Shown here: one piece after another, positions 34,560 to 44,954 of the stretch
Layout of the letters: every line of letters starts with the position of its first letter
How positions within the stretch are numbered: position 1 is the first letter of the stretch
From: Schistocephalus solidus
Taxonomy: Eukaryota > Platyhelminthes > Cestoda > Diphyllobothriidea > Diphyllobothriidae
Direction: 5' to 3'
NCBI GenBank assembly: GCA_017591395.1
Contig: WEDG01001539.1
Location: 1 to 64,000, forward strand
Length of the DNA: 64,000 nucleotides
Notes under the pieces: model-generated
Seen by the model: only the letters and a program-made list of their open reading frames with translations
What the model was told of the DNA's origin: nothing
Databases searched by the model: none
Position numbers and translations under genes: made by a program

Positions 34560-35239
34560 ATAAACGAACCTACTGATTAGTTAAAATATTTTAAAGACCC
34601 GAATTATTGGGAATTCTCCAAATACTCGAAGATATTCCTAACGTTGACGTGCCTTCCACCAGGATACAAGTAAAATGCAACCCGACGAGTCAAACGCCTG
34701 GAAGCTAATAACTATGGATTCAAGCGGGATTGAGAGCAACAAACAGTGCTACCAAGATAATAGGCAGATTTCGGGATGCGAAAGTCTTTCAGCCTCTCGA
34801 GACAAATTTAACAGCGAAAAACGAAAATTTATGCAGTAACATTTTTTCCTATGGTATAACAGGTTCATGCAAATTCATATTTAGCCCTAATTTCGTCTCA
34901 CAGCATCGAACACAATGTTAAGCAATCAGTTAAAGCCTTCGTTTTTATATCCCGACAGGATTTTCAGAGGAAAATATTGAGTCAAGCACCATCAATTGCG
35001 GTGTTGGGATCGAACACGCAAACCTACTACTCTCTAGTTTTAGTGGGTTGAAAATACCTAACGAATACTTCAATTCAGGTTATAGTCCAAAAGTCCAGAC
35101 AGTTGTTTCGGTGCCTCGGGGACTGTTGTGTGACCTGAAATCGCACGTGGAACGAGGGGCACAGATGACCTGACCTTCTAACAGTTACAAAGGCTGAGGT
35201 GGAAAACTGCGAAATACGCATCGGTGTACATTTTAGGAA
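34560..35239 (-). other. ATP7 intron segment, nothing recognised
   Basis: Starts just upstream of the CPC exon acceptor. I checked the minus strand for the TM5 segment and did not find it here; it is at 38380-38512. Confidence 0.5.
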
Positions 35240-35850
35240 AATGAATCATTTAAATCTGCTAAAACTGCCCTATTAATTAATTGGGCCTAGTAATCAACTG
35301 GTGGATTCTAGATTGACTGCTTAGGAAATCCTACTTGGGCAGTTAGCTTACTGTATCAAGATTGGTGGATTCCATACGTTGCAGTAGGCTGGCCGGGTAA
35401 TTTGACTCAAGTGTGATTAAACTCCAGACTCCCGGTGTGGCCTCGTAGCTCAGTTGGCTAGAGCGTTGGCGGTACTAAGGCCTTGTCCTTGCTGGCATGG
35501 GTTCGAGTCCCACCGAGGTCGCCGAGTTTTTCACAAGTGGGTCAAAGGAATTATTCAAATCTGCCAAAAATCCTCTACTAATTAATTGTGCCTGGTAGTC
35601 ATCTGGTGGATTCTAGAAGGATTGCTTAGGAAATCCTACTTGGACAGTTAGCTTACTGTATCAGGATTGGTGGATTCCATACGTTGCAGTAGGCTCGCCG
35701 GGTAACTTGACTCAAGTGTGAATAAACTCACGACGCCCGGTTGGGTCTCATAGCTCAGGTGGCTAGAGTGTTAGCTATACTAAAGGCTTCCCCTTGTTCT
35801 CGTGAGTGCAAATCGCACCCAGTGTCACCGACTTTTTAACAAATGGATTT
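35240..35850 (+). repeat. Tandem pair of about 305-bp units with tRNA-like heads
   Basis: Two direct copies (about 35240-35545 and 35546-35850) share AGGAAATCCTACTTGG, CAGTTAGCTTACTGTATCA and TGGTGGATTCCATACGTTGC. Each has an A-box (TAGCTCAGTTGGCTAGAGC at 35451) and a B box (GGGTTCGAGTCCCACC at 35500; decayed in copy 2). In copy 1, GGCCTCG can pair with CGAGGTC like an acceptor stem, but the anticodon region is too long. I call it a tRNA-derived SINE in tandem. Confidence 0.75.
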
Positions 35851-36974
35851 TAGTAAAAGGGCAAAACTAGAGAGGCAAGTCAAGATATAGGCAGTGAACG
35901 AATTCTAGAGACGAAAAAGATAGAACTCAGCCAAAAAGTATACGGACGGCGCAGGATCTGTGTTCAGACTGATATAAGTGAGCATACCAGAATGCAAGAT
36001 GCAGTTTCCGACAAATAAAAATCCATTTACTGCTGCAGGCTTTAAAATCAGAAGAGAGGAACGACACTAGAATAGATAACTGCACTAACAACACCATGGC
36101 ATAGAGCACTGCAATGAGAGAACACGTGCACGTGTGTGCGGTGAACTCAGATGCTGGTGACACTCTAAACAGAAAAAGTAGTCATTCCAATGGTGTGAGC
36201 CTAAAAGGTCAATAGACGGAGGATCTCACCCGACCGCAGGAACGGCACCTGCAGGTGAGAAGTTTGAACCTGTTAGTCTACCCCGCGTAATCGACGATGG
36301 TTTTCTCCGTCTGATCGTGTCTGCGACTTGGCTGACAGTTTGGTGGTGGTCAGTGTTAGAGCGCACTAAGAATCTGCTGAGGACTCAAATTCTAGCAAAA
36401 TCGCAGCAAAATAAACACGATATCCCGCCCCACTATTAGCATACAACTTGAAGTAGAATGAAAACTGTAGCTCAAAAGATATAGATAGAGAAAGTTCCCG
36501 CATTTGGAGGCGAATGAGCCTCAGGTTTTCGTCGCAGAGATGAATATGCAACAACATGAGCGGTGACGAAATAAAGAGAAGCATACGCTTATGAGAAGTA
36601 GTAAAATATACGCAGTGAATACCTCACGACAGCTGCTAGCCATTCAGCAGCAACGAAACCCCATTCTAAAGATATTTCACCTTCGTTAAACATACTGACG
36701 AATTGGTTTAATCTTAATGTACGACTAGGTTGCCGTCGACATCAAAGAAGAAGTGAAACGCGTTCGTATGGTTAGGAGGGCCGGTGTGTCATCATATACG
36801 CAGTGTCCCTCATCAAAGGCGATAATCGCGCAAAAACCTGCAGATCTTACACAAACTTCGCTGTCATGCAGGTCATTGCATACACATGATCGTCATATGC
36901 AGCCGGCCAATAGTCCTAGTCCTTGCTACGGTTAATAGAAGTGAGGAGGCGAATTCAGGAAAAAGTCGCACAGA

Positions 36975-38100
36975 AGGAGACGCGATCAGTGGAACAAGAG
37001 CTTTATTAGCTTGACGTTTCAGACTAGCACTCGAATCATCCGCCAGAGACAAAGTCAGATTATGGTCGTGGATAGCCCAGGTGTTTCAGCATTTGTAGGA
37101 TGTAGCCGCTAGGCCAATACATTTATTGACAGTACGACTGTCGTATTCCGATGATGTCCACCGTGTACTCCACAGCATGGTGGTGCAGGGACGGTGGCTG
37201 ACGCGTGAATTACGTTTAAGGGATAGTAGATTTGCGCTGCAGCTCCCATTTTCGGTATTTTGTTGTGGGAGCACATCCCGAATAACACCTGTCACACCCT
37301 GATTTGGCCTACATGTCGGTTGAACACGTCTACCACTCTGGGCGTCACCACGTATATATCACAAGTGGCAGCTCCCGAATGCATCGCGGATAGTAGCACC
37401 TCATGCGATAATCGCCTGACGGGTCAGATGTTTCCGTATACACTTGCTATGCGCCCGTGCGTCTGTCAACGTTATCAGCTGCCGTGCTCACCACGCGTGG
37501 TTGCAGGTGGTGCGATATGCGCCCGCAGTCGAGTTGCTAACTGTCGGGGTTCTGTAATCCGTGTGGGCGCTTGGGCGATTTGGCCTGCCGACACGGGCAC
37601 CAGGAACAGTGGTCAGCAGTATGCTCTCCAAGCGACTGACTATTTTGCCCAGGCAATGTCGCAGCATCGACTATGGAGCGGGGAGATAGTTGCGTTTGTT
37701 GATTAATTGAGGCCCGGAAAACCATGACTCAAGCAGTTCGCGGCTAACACAATTGTCACCTCTAGCGAGAATTTCAGCCTCATAAAACGGTAAGCTGTGG
37801 TCGGGCCCCGCCGAAATGAGTTGCAAATTGACACTTGGTTTCGTTCCTCTTCACGGCTGCGGCGTGCTCAGCCATTCGCATCCAGAATAGTCCTCCAGCT
37901 TCTGCGACGTAATTGTGTTGCCAAAAACTGTAGCAAACCCAGTAAGCGACTCCCAGACGTTGCTTGCCATAACAGTGCGTCTTTCGGTCTCATAAATCTG
38001 GCGCCAACGCCAAGGGGTGTGGCTCTGAGGATGCATTCGAGTGAGAATCCGAAATATCAGGCTAATAAAGCTCTTGTTCCAGCGATTGTGGCTCCGTCGC
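36975..38100. mobile_element. Element with inverted hammerhead-like ends
   Basis: The left end (GCGATCAGTGGAACAAGAG, TTTATTAGCTTGACGTTTC) is repeated as its reverse complement at the right end (GAATCCGAAATATCAGGCTA, AATAAAGCTCTTGTTCCAGC). The 1.1-kb body includes an R2 piece at 37140-37260. It has a 148-codon ORF at 37260-37706 that I do not recognise. No RT or endonuclease motif is visible, so it is probably a non-autonomous or chimeric PLE derivative. Confidence 0.6.
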
Positions 38101-38379
38101 TTGCTACCTAAGTCTTACCTCGTTGGCTTAACGTAGTCACACAGTCCCTTTGTAATAATGACATGGCAAACATACACCGCCACTAAAAAAATTATTTTTT
38201 CGAACAATGCCTTTAGGCACTGCTATCCAAAGACTGAGCCGAAACGTATGGAATGAAAATGAAATAAAATCCATGAGCCTTGATAATATGCAACTTTTTA
38301 ATTCGCACGTCAACATGCTAATCAGGTGCATACGGGAGAATGAAGAAAAGCATGAACGAGAAGAGAACACGGAGTTTAC

Positions 38380-38512
38380 CGTATAGCCTTTAAGGAGTTG
38401 TGGTTGAGCGAAACCAAGAATGATCCAAAACAGGAAGAGAGACCAAAGAGAGACCACAAACGACTGGTACAAAATAGCTGGAAACGCGGTCGGCCAGTTG
38501 CTGGATAGGCGC
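38380..38512 (-). CDS. ATP7: ATP7 exon: TM5, with a one-base frame disruption
   Basis: The acceptor GTTCCAG is followed by APIQQLADRVSSYFVP, a clear ATP7 match, but this frame reaches a stop near 38392. The rest of TM5 (SLFLFWIILGFAQPQLLKGY) lies in the next frame and is in phase with the following exon. The exon is 133 nt where a multiple of three is required, so one base is surplus, located between about 38465 and 38440. Either the assembly has an error, this allele is broken, or splicing differs. Confidence 0.88.
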
Positions 38513-39277
38513 CTGGAACGTAAAAGGCAGAAATTTGTAAAAAAAAAAACAAAACAAACGAGCAAGAGGAGGAAGCTACATAAAAGGGTTGAAGAGAAGA
38601 GAGAGTGACTCCTGGAAGGCGGGCCTACCAGGCAAATCATTTAGTAAGAACCACTGCAATCACCTTAGTCCTTGAGCTCTGATTGGTTATCACGACCGGA
38701 CTATCTAGCAAGGCTTCAAGCCAGACATCAAAGTCACAACGGAACACCTGTGTCTTGTCACAAAATCAGAAAAACCAACTGAAAGCCACCCTCGTGTGAT
38801 CCCTAAACGTCCAGATGGCAACTTAAGAGAGTTAACATTACTCGGACGGCAGACGATTAGGCTCCACGAACAGCTGGACCTAAAGTTAAATCGAAGACAG
38901 AGCTCATCTGGAATTAGGGTAAGGCCAGCTGACGGTGACAATAAAGCAGACATGAACATTCATATCTCGCTTGTCCTGGTTCGTAATAAGAATCGAGGCC
39001 TTCTTCATGATTTGAAGAACTATGCTCTAAGAAATTCCTGCCTGTGGTTGAGGTACGTCTTCAGCCCAAACAATTGTATCAAATTTTGAAATGAGCCTAT
39101 CCAGCTTACTTTGGACGGATTTACCCCAAGCATGTGTTTTATTCCTGAGAAGAGTAAATCGCAGCAATCTGGAAAAAAGAATAGTAAAGAGGATATTGGG
39201 ACCACACTACGGAGAATCTGCATGCCTGAGGCGTATACGGAATAGGGTAAGAGAGGGTGAGGAAGGGCAGTTTTCAC

Positions 39278-39402
39278 CTTTGAGGATTGGGCGTCTTCAA
39301 CGAGGGAGACTATCTGGGTTAGGGCAGACTCTGAGCCAACATGAGTAGCCTGCGCGTACAAAAGACCTGTCAGATTGATCGAACCGCCGATAACATAATC
39401 AC
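39278..39402 (-). CDS. ATP7: ATP7 exon: end of the actuator domain
   Basis: After a CCACAG acceptor it reads [23 protein letters not shown], then [15 protein letters not shown], matching the VIAGSINxxG...ATHVG...LVEEAQ line of copper ATPases. The donor GTGAAA gives phase 0. The last residues lead into the APIQQLAD helix of the next exon. Confidence 0.97.
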
Positions 39403-40437
39403 CTGTGGGATAGAAAAAACGCTTTGCATAAGACATATTGAAAAATGTTCATTCTCAAACGGACACATAACTTGGGCTACTAATAGTTATCTGACATACA
39501 CTGCTACAATTTTCGGCGTGAAGAGTTACCAAGTGAACCAAGGTTGTATGCGAAGTAGCGATGCCAGAAACCAAAGGGATACGACAAAAATGAAGTGCAC
39601 GTATGCAGCAGATGGCTTAGAGGCACACTGTTCCGCAAGGAAAGCACTTGCGACCGATAACTTGATAACGTTTTCGCCAAAAACTCCAACTGCAGATCTT
39701 AAGAGGATAGTATCCAAGACCATTGTGCAAAGGACATGGCTGACCACCACATAGTTTATTTTAACGAACAGATTCGAAAGAAGAACTGCCGTGCGAAGCT
39801 ACAGAAGGACATGATGAGCATCCGCATTATTTAGGATAAAGAAAAGTGTCTAAAGTATTTTTGGAACTGAACAATCATCCTTTTGGTCATCAGTCACATA
39901 TCGCCATTTCTTGCTTTTAAAGAGGAACTCAACTGCTTTCCAACATAACTTTTATTGTTTATCAGTGTTCATAGGACAAGGATATTACTGGAAACATCCA
40001 CATATTTTCGACCGAGAATACAAATGCTGTTAATTGCTCAAGCCATGAACAAAGAGAAGTGTACTTTTATTCGTCCCCCAGACTACGGAATGCAGCAACT
40101 TTATCGCAAAAGACGCCTGTAACTTATAATTAAAAACGTTCTCCTACTCGCTCTCAGACCAACCTGCCAGTACACCCCATGACTAGAAGAAGAAAAAGAA
40201 CAAGAAGAAAAACCTGAAAACCCGGAAAGTAATGGGAATTAAAATAATTGGATGAGTGCTCTGGATTAAACAGGATTCGCCTCTAACGATCAAAGACGCC
40301 TCAAAACGCAATCGTACGCTATTGAAGTTGAGGCAGAGGGGACAACAGGTAAGAAGGACAGCAGCGAAAACAGAATCAGGGTAAAGTTCTCTTGGCAGTT
40401 ACCCCAGACCAGACTTGCGCAGATGCAAATAACCTAC

Positions 40438-40546
40438 CAATATTTTTAACCACCGGCATGGCTTCACCAGTGAGCACGGATTCGTCGCATGCGGAGCTTC
40501 CACTCACAACTCGGGCGTCGATGGGGATTCGATCACCGGGAAGAAT
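40438..40546 (-). CDS. ATP7: ATP7 exon: actuator domain with TGE motif
   Basis: Encodes ILPGDRIPIDARVV, then DESVLTGEAMPVVKN. TGE is the actuator loop that dephosphorylates the enzyme. 109 nt, donor GTAGGT; the single leftover G joins GT of the next exon to give Gly. Confidence 0.97.
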
Positions 40547-40749
40547 CTAAAACTCAAGGATAGGGGGCAAATGGAGTGCAGAATGATTAACAGATCAAAA
40601 CCACGGCAGTAGAAAACCCCCCGACAACAATTCTCAGATTAAATTGCTCAAAGAGACTTTGCTCGAAAGGGTGGAGGGTGGTCCGTCCTCGGGGGCGGAT
40701 ACGTGTGTGTGGGCGGGTGTGCGTGGGAAATGTGTGGTGATGGGAACTG

Positions 40750-41165
40750 AACTGCGACATTTTACCACAGATTTTTGCTGAGTCGCAAATGACCGACTAA
40801 ATCCGTGCGGTGGTTTGAATAAGCTTGAGCAGAGCGGGCAGTTGAGGCGGGCGTATGTTGGTGCTCCTGGCATTGGTCAACCAGTCTAAGTGTGATGGAT
40901 TCGCAGGCGGGCGATCTGGCCGATGCGTGATTTGAATTTGCGGTGCCCATAAAGACAGAATAGGATGGTGGTCACAGTGGCGATGCTGGTAGTAGCGCCG
41001 GTGGTCGGGGAGAGGGTTTCGGTGTGCAAGGTAGGTTTCGTGTGTCGACCTTGCGGTGAATCCAGCTGTCGTGGATGCACCTGTGGCCGAGTAGGCCCAG
41101 GCGGTGGCTTAATATGCCAGAACATTTGCGGTGGATGTATTTTGATGCTTCTGGCACTGGTTCGC
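40750..41165 (-). mobile_element. LINE zinc-finger tail, minus copy
   Basis: Minus strand: CSGILSHRLGLLGHRCIHDS near 41120-41065, LYGHRKFKSRIGQIARLRIH near 40960-40900, then GAPTYARLNCPLCSSLF. These match the finger tail of the 1-3.5 kb LINE (SRIGL, GAPTY, CPHC). The RT is absent, as expected of a 5'-truncated copy. Confidence 0.75.
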
Positions 41166-41339
41166 CAACCTCGGCGTTAGAAATTTGTAAGTTACCAACG
41201 ATACCATTGCGTCATGTGAAGGTGTGATCGCAAGGGGAACAGGAGGGGGTCAACTCCGCTTGGCTGGTGATGACTTAGAGCAAGGTATAGTGGATCTTCT
41301 TACTGGGTGGCAGTGGGAGTGAGGCGGATAAAGGAAAAG

Positions 41340-41505
41340 GTGCGATCACCGGAGCAAGAAGTTTATTGGCTTGGCATTTCGGATTCTCAGTCGAACACAT
41401 CATCTGAGACAGTGGTCCCTTTCCCGTGACTGTCTCTGACAACGGGTTCGAGTGAGAATCCGAAACGTCGAGCCAATAAACTTTTTGCTCCACTGACCGC
41501 GTCTT
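41340..41505. mobile_element. Minimal palindromic PLE-end element
   Basis: Two oppositely oriented copies of the same end (GCGATCACCGGAGCAAGAAG...GGATTCTC at 41342-41392, and GAGAATCCGAAACGTCGAGC...GCTCCACTGACC at 41454-41500) lie about 15 bp apart. In each, GAGAATCC precedes GAAA. Only the terminal repeats remain. Confidence 0.7.
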
Positions 41506-41837
41506 CTTCCGAACTGCTTCCTAGAACTCGCCTGTTCGATTGGAACGGCAGAGGGAGTGATAGCAGTCACCATCATGGGAGTTGCAGCAGGAGTATCCAC
41601 GCCGTCAACGGACATTTCGCACGCGGATCAGCCTCAGTGGACATATTTGGACCCACTGCAATAACAACACGACAACTCTGTCTAGCGCCTCAAACTGGTA
41701 GAATTATTTATCGAAGTAATCGCCAGCGGATGGGGCTGAAGATGAGTAAAGGTAGTTAAGCAGCAGCTTGTGTATAGATATTTCCGACCTGTAGGTTAAG
41801 ACCGCTGCATCTCTTCAAACGTAAGTTTATGGATGGC

Positions 41838-41842
<5 letters not shown>

Positions 41843-41872
<30 letters not shown>
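41843..41872. repeat. (AT)n microsatellite
   Basis: About 30 bp of AT repeat, followed by a small inverted repeat of GAAATTGA/TCAATTTC type. Confidence 0.95.
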
Positions 41873-41875
<3 letters not shown>

Positions 41876-41904
41876 ATATATATGAAATTGAACCGAATTT
41901 CAAT

Positions 41905-42024
41905 CAATTTCAATTTCATCATATGCTACACGTCGCTATGCGACCACCTGAGAGGGCTCTAGTCTGAGCTCCAGGGCACAAAGGAACATACATGTTCTTT
42001 AAGCAGATCGGTGAGCCCCACACT

Positions 42025-42027
<3 letters not shown>
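41905..42027 (+). repeat. Dispersed repeat shared with 8270-8400
   Basis: Same ordered blocks as at 8.3 kb (CTATGYGACC, GAGGGCTCTA, GAGCTCCAGGGCACA, CAGATCGGTGAGC). It ends at the (TA)n tract that borders PLE copy G. Confidence 0.55.

Positions 42028-42070
<43 letters not shown>
42027..42070. repeat. (TA)n tract bordering PLE copy G
   Basis: About 44 bp of TA repeat directly adjoining the PLE end TGAGAAGAAGAGGCG. PLE copies often lie next to such tracts. Confidence 0.97.
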
Positions 42071-42075
<5 letters not shown>

Positions 42076-42377
42076 AGAAGAGGCGATCACGGGAACCATG
42101 GTTTTTATTGTCCTGACGTTTCAAAATCAAACAAGATTTCATCGTCGGAGGTAAATATTGTACCGCGCCTCACAGTATTTATAGGTGGTAACATTTCGGC
42201 TAATACGGGATTACTAAGGTTTTTGAATTTGCGTAGAGGAGGGGCCGGGTTGGGGGTGGAGATTCTCAGTCATCTTGCTGCTTGATGAGCATGGTGGTGT
42301 TTCATTCTTGGCGATCATCCTTTGCCTGTTCACTGGAGTCCGTGGTGGACTGGGGGAGGGCGGGTGATGGCTTGTTC

Positions 42378-42965
42378 TCAATCTGGTCGGGGGGCCGGAG
42401 TTCGCACGTTGGCAGTAGTCGTCAGTACCCTCATCGACCGAAGCTGCCGCCCCAGGCTGTTAATCTTGGTTGCGATCGCACCTCCGTGTGTATTCGCACC
42501 TGCCGGATAAGTGGTTGAGCTGGCCGAGGCGATAACTGTTCCTTCGTCGGGTCTGGGTTGTGTTGCGATTGCGTGCGTGTCCGCCATGGACTCACCCATG
42601 TTCGGATGCACGTTAGGCCCATGTTCACGTTGGCTCTTTCGATCATTGAGCTGCGTCCGGAGGGCTTGGTAGGCCGTAGGAAGCGTCACACAACGATTGA
42701 TGGAGGTTGTTCCCGTGTGCCAAGCCTCGATGGTTTCCCTTGCCACGCGGTCACTTCCCCGACCAAGAATTTCAGCATTCTGGAAGGCGAACGTGTGTCC
42801 AGAGTCTGCGCAATGGTCCGCCACCAAAGACAGCGGGTCCATTCTTCTTACCGCCCTCATGTGTTCTCCGACCCGGGTTTGCAGACGTTTCCCGGTTTCT
42901 CCAATGTAGTTGACTGCGCAGGAATTGCATTGAACCCGGTAGATGACGTTTGTGGTTTCACCTAG
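42378..42965 (-). pseudogene. PLE copy G: GIY-YIG endonuclease
   Basis: The endonuclease frame resumes just after the RT stop: TNVIYRVQCNSCAVNYIGE, TGKRLQTRVGEHMRAVRR, then HTFAFQNAEILGRGSDRVAR, ETIEAWHTGTTSINRC. The domain nicks target DNA in PLE retrotransposition. A Pro/Thr/Ala-rich tail follows. Confidence 0.92.
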
Positions 42966-43810
42966 GGGCAGGGGGCCTTAGGCCTCATAACCAGATGTCG
43001 AATGGTTGACTCCGGCCGGTGGGCGATGCCGATCCCCATCGGTCTTAGGAGACGGGAGACCGCCTCCGAAACACCGTCAATGTATGGCAACGCTCGCCAT
43101 ATCTTTGGCTGTTCGGTCGCTGGCCGTCGGATTTGCCTGCACTGTCTGCTACGTTCGATGAAGTTGCGGGGATACCCGTTGGCCATGAAGAGGCGTTGGA
43201 GGTATCGAAGTTCTGCCTTTCTTTCGCCTGGCTCGCTGCAGTGTGTTTCAGCCCTTTTGTATAGCGTTCGAACACAACTGCGTTTGTGACATGACGGATG
43301 TTTGCTATGGTAGCTAAGGATTTGGCGGGTACTGGTGGCCTTCCTATACACCGTCGTTTTAAGGTTCCCGCAGGGTTTTCGATGGACGAGAACGTCTAGG
43401 AATGGCAGCTGGTTGTTGACTTCCACCTCCATTGTAAACTGGATGTCAGGGAAAATAGAATTCAGGCTGTCATGAAATTCCTTGACCATATCCCGCTTGA
43501 TGATGACAAAGGTATCGTCCACATACCGAGTCCAGAATTTCGGTTTGTAATTTGCGAAAACCAGGGTCTCTAATTTTTGGAGAACTGCCTCTGCGATGAA
43601 GCCCGAAAGTGGCGATCCCATTGGCGTCCCCTTGACCTGCTCATACGTTGTTCCTTCGAAAGTGAAGTACGTCTTCAGGCAGAATTTTAAGAGCTGGATG
43701 AGATGTCTCCCTTTCACCGTCTCGGCCGTCTCGTTGTACCTGCTCTCGAGCAGTTCGCTGACCGTTTCGACTGCCAGGCCTTGTGGGATCGCGGTGAAGA
43801 GAGGTGACAT
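42962..43810 (-). pseudogene. PLE copy G: RT C-terminal part
   Basis: Continues with FTAIPQGLAVETVSELLESR, KGTPMGSPLSGFIAEAVLQ, RYVDDTFVIIKRDM (catalytic YVDD), LPFLDVLVHRK and RALPYIDGVSEAVSRLLRPM, ending KAPCP-stop. The stop results from a missing C that is also missing in copy H. Confidence 0.93.
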
Positions 43811-44138
43811 CGAATGACACCATCACCTCGTCTGCAGTAATTTGCACTCCCTGGAGCTGTTGCAGGAATTGAGTCGCTGAACAGACCGTCGTGGTCGCGT
43901 CCGAGGTGAGCGACCGCAAATTTCGGAAAAGCCATTTCGCCAGATGAAAGGTTGGTGCACCGCGCAATGACACGATTGGCCGGAGGGGGATACCAGCCTT
44001 GTGTACTTTTGGTAGTCCGTAGAACCTTGCTGCGGCCGCGTCTATTGGTTTAATGGCCAGTCGTACCGACTTAGTAATGGCCTTGTTCTTTTGCATGTCG
44101 GCGAGTGTCTTGTCGAGTTCCGTTACAAGTTTCTTCAT
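43641..44138 (-). pseudogene. PLE copy G: RT N-terminal half
   Basis: Reads KKLVTELDKTLADM, FYGLPKVHKAGIPLRPIVSL, GAPTFHLAKWLFRNLRSLTS and VMVSFDVTSL (RT motif A with its catalytic Asp), then loses the frame at a two-base deletion. The remainder is in the frame of 42962-43810. Confidence 0.92.
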
Positions 44139-44586
44139 CGGTTCATCGTCACATAGTGCTGTCGGTCTCAGAGAGCGTCCCTTTGTCGGCTGGCAGAATC
44201 ACGATGCTGGTGTCAGCCCTCAGTGTCTTGAGAGCACTCTGTTCCGCTCTGGAAATGATTGCACGTGGTTTAGTGCGCATCGCAAAGAGGTCATGCTGCA
44301 GCAGGTGAATAAGGTGCCAGAGAACTACGAGCAACGAGAGATGCGGAGCTGGCGGATAAGCTTCGAAATATAACCCATTCATCTCAAGAAGAGAACGAAG
44401 TTCTGGTGCACAATATGTCATCGAAGCAGTTGTCGCCTGCACAATTGAAAGTGCTGAGTCATGAAGCTTGCTTTAACATCGCAGACGCCGATCCGGTAAA
44501 TCTCGTGGCCACTGTCGAGTCGATTCTCAAACAAACCGGGGAATCCGACGAAACAAAAGCACCTTATTCGGCAGCAGATAACCTCT

Positions 44587-44886
44587 TTGGTGATGGCGCA
44601 CAAACCACGTGCAATCATTTCCAGAGCGGAACAGAGTGCTCTCAAGACACTGAGGGCTGACACCAGCATCGTGATTCTGCCAGCCGACAAAGGACGCTCC
44701 ACAGTAGTGATGAATAAGACAGACTACATCCAGAAGGCCAAGGCCTTACTGGAGGACCGACAGGCGTACCTGCCATGTGACGATGAACCGATGAAGAAAC
44801 TTGTAACGGAACTCGACAAGACACTCGCCGACATGCAAAGAACAAGGCCATTACTAAGTCGGTACGACTGGCCATTAAACCAATAG
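44587..44886 (+). pseudogene. PLE copy H: N-terminal and pre-RT segment
   Basis: Reads HKPRAIISRAEQSALKTLRA, DTSIVILPADKGRSTVVMNK, TDYIQKAKALLEDRQAYLP and KLVTELDKTLADMQ, typical of the conserved PLE region before the RT core. The frame is lost at a missing A near 44842. Confidence 0.9.
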
Positions 44887-44954
44887 ACGCGGCCGCAGCA
44901 AGGTTCTACGGACTACCAAAAAGTACACAAGGCTGGTATCCCCTCCGGCCAATC

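Larger units (their letters stand above)
42072..44318 (-). mobile_element. Penelope-like element copy G (left arm of an inverted pair)
   Basis: Minus-strand PLE, nearly identical to copy H. It carries the RT and GIY-YIG domains, a non-coding tail and the terminal sequence at 42072-42160. It is truncated at its 5' side near 44318 and lacks about 60 bp around 44157-44180 compared with H (a short replacement sequence sits there). A two-base deletion near 43800 shifts the RT frame at SFDVTSL. Not functional as it stands. Confidence 0.95.

Noticed and set aside
35444..35525. Possible functional tRNA gene
   Set aside because: Boxes and acceptor pairing are good, but the anticodon arm region is too long, and a partly decayed second copy follows in tandem; a SINE is more likely.
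35927..36163. Hydrophobic minus-strand ORF considered as the missing TM5 exon
   Set aside because: No match to APIQQLAD or YFVP; the true TM5 exon was found at 38380-38512.
37260..37706. 148-codon plus-strand ORF
   Set aside because: No recognisable domain, sits inside a repeat element; kept only as part of that element.
38137..38640. 167-codon minus-strand ORF rich in hydrophobic residues
   Set aside because: Its middle part is the shifted frame of the ATP7 TM5 exon; the rest is flanking intron. Not an independent membrane protein.
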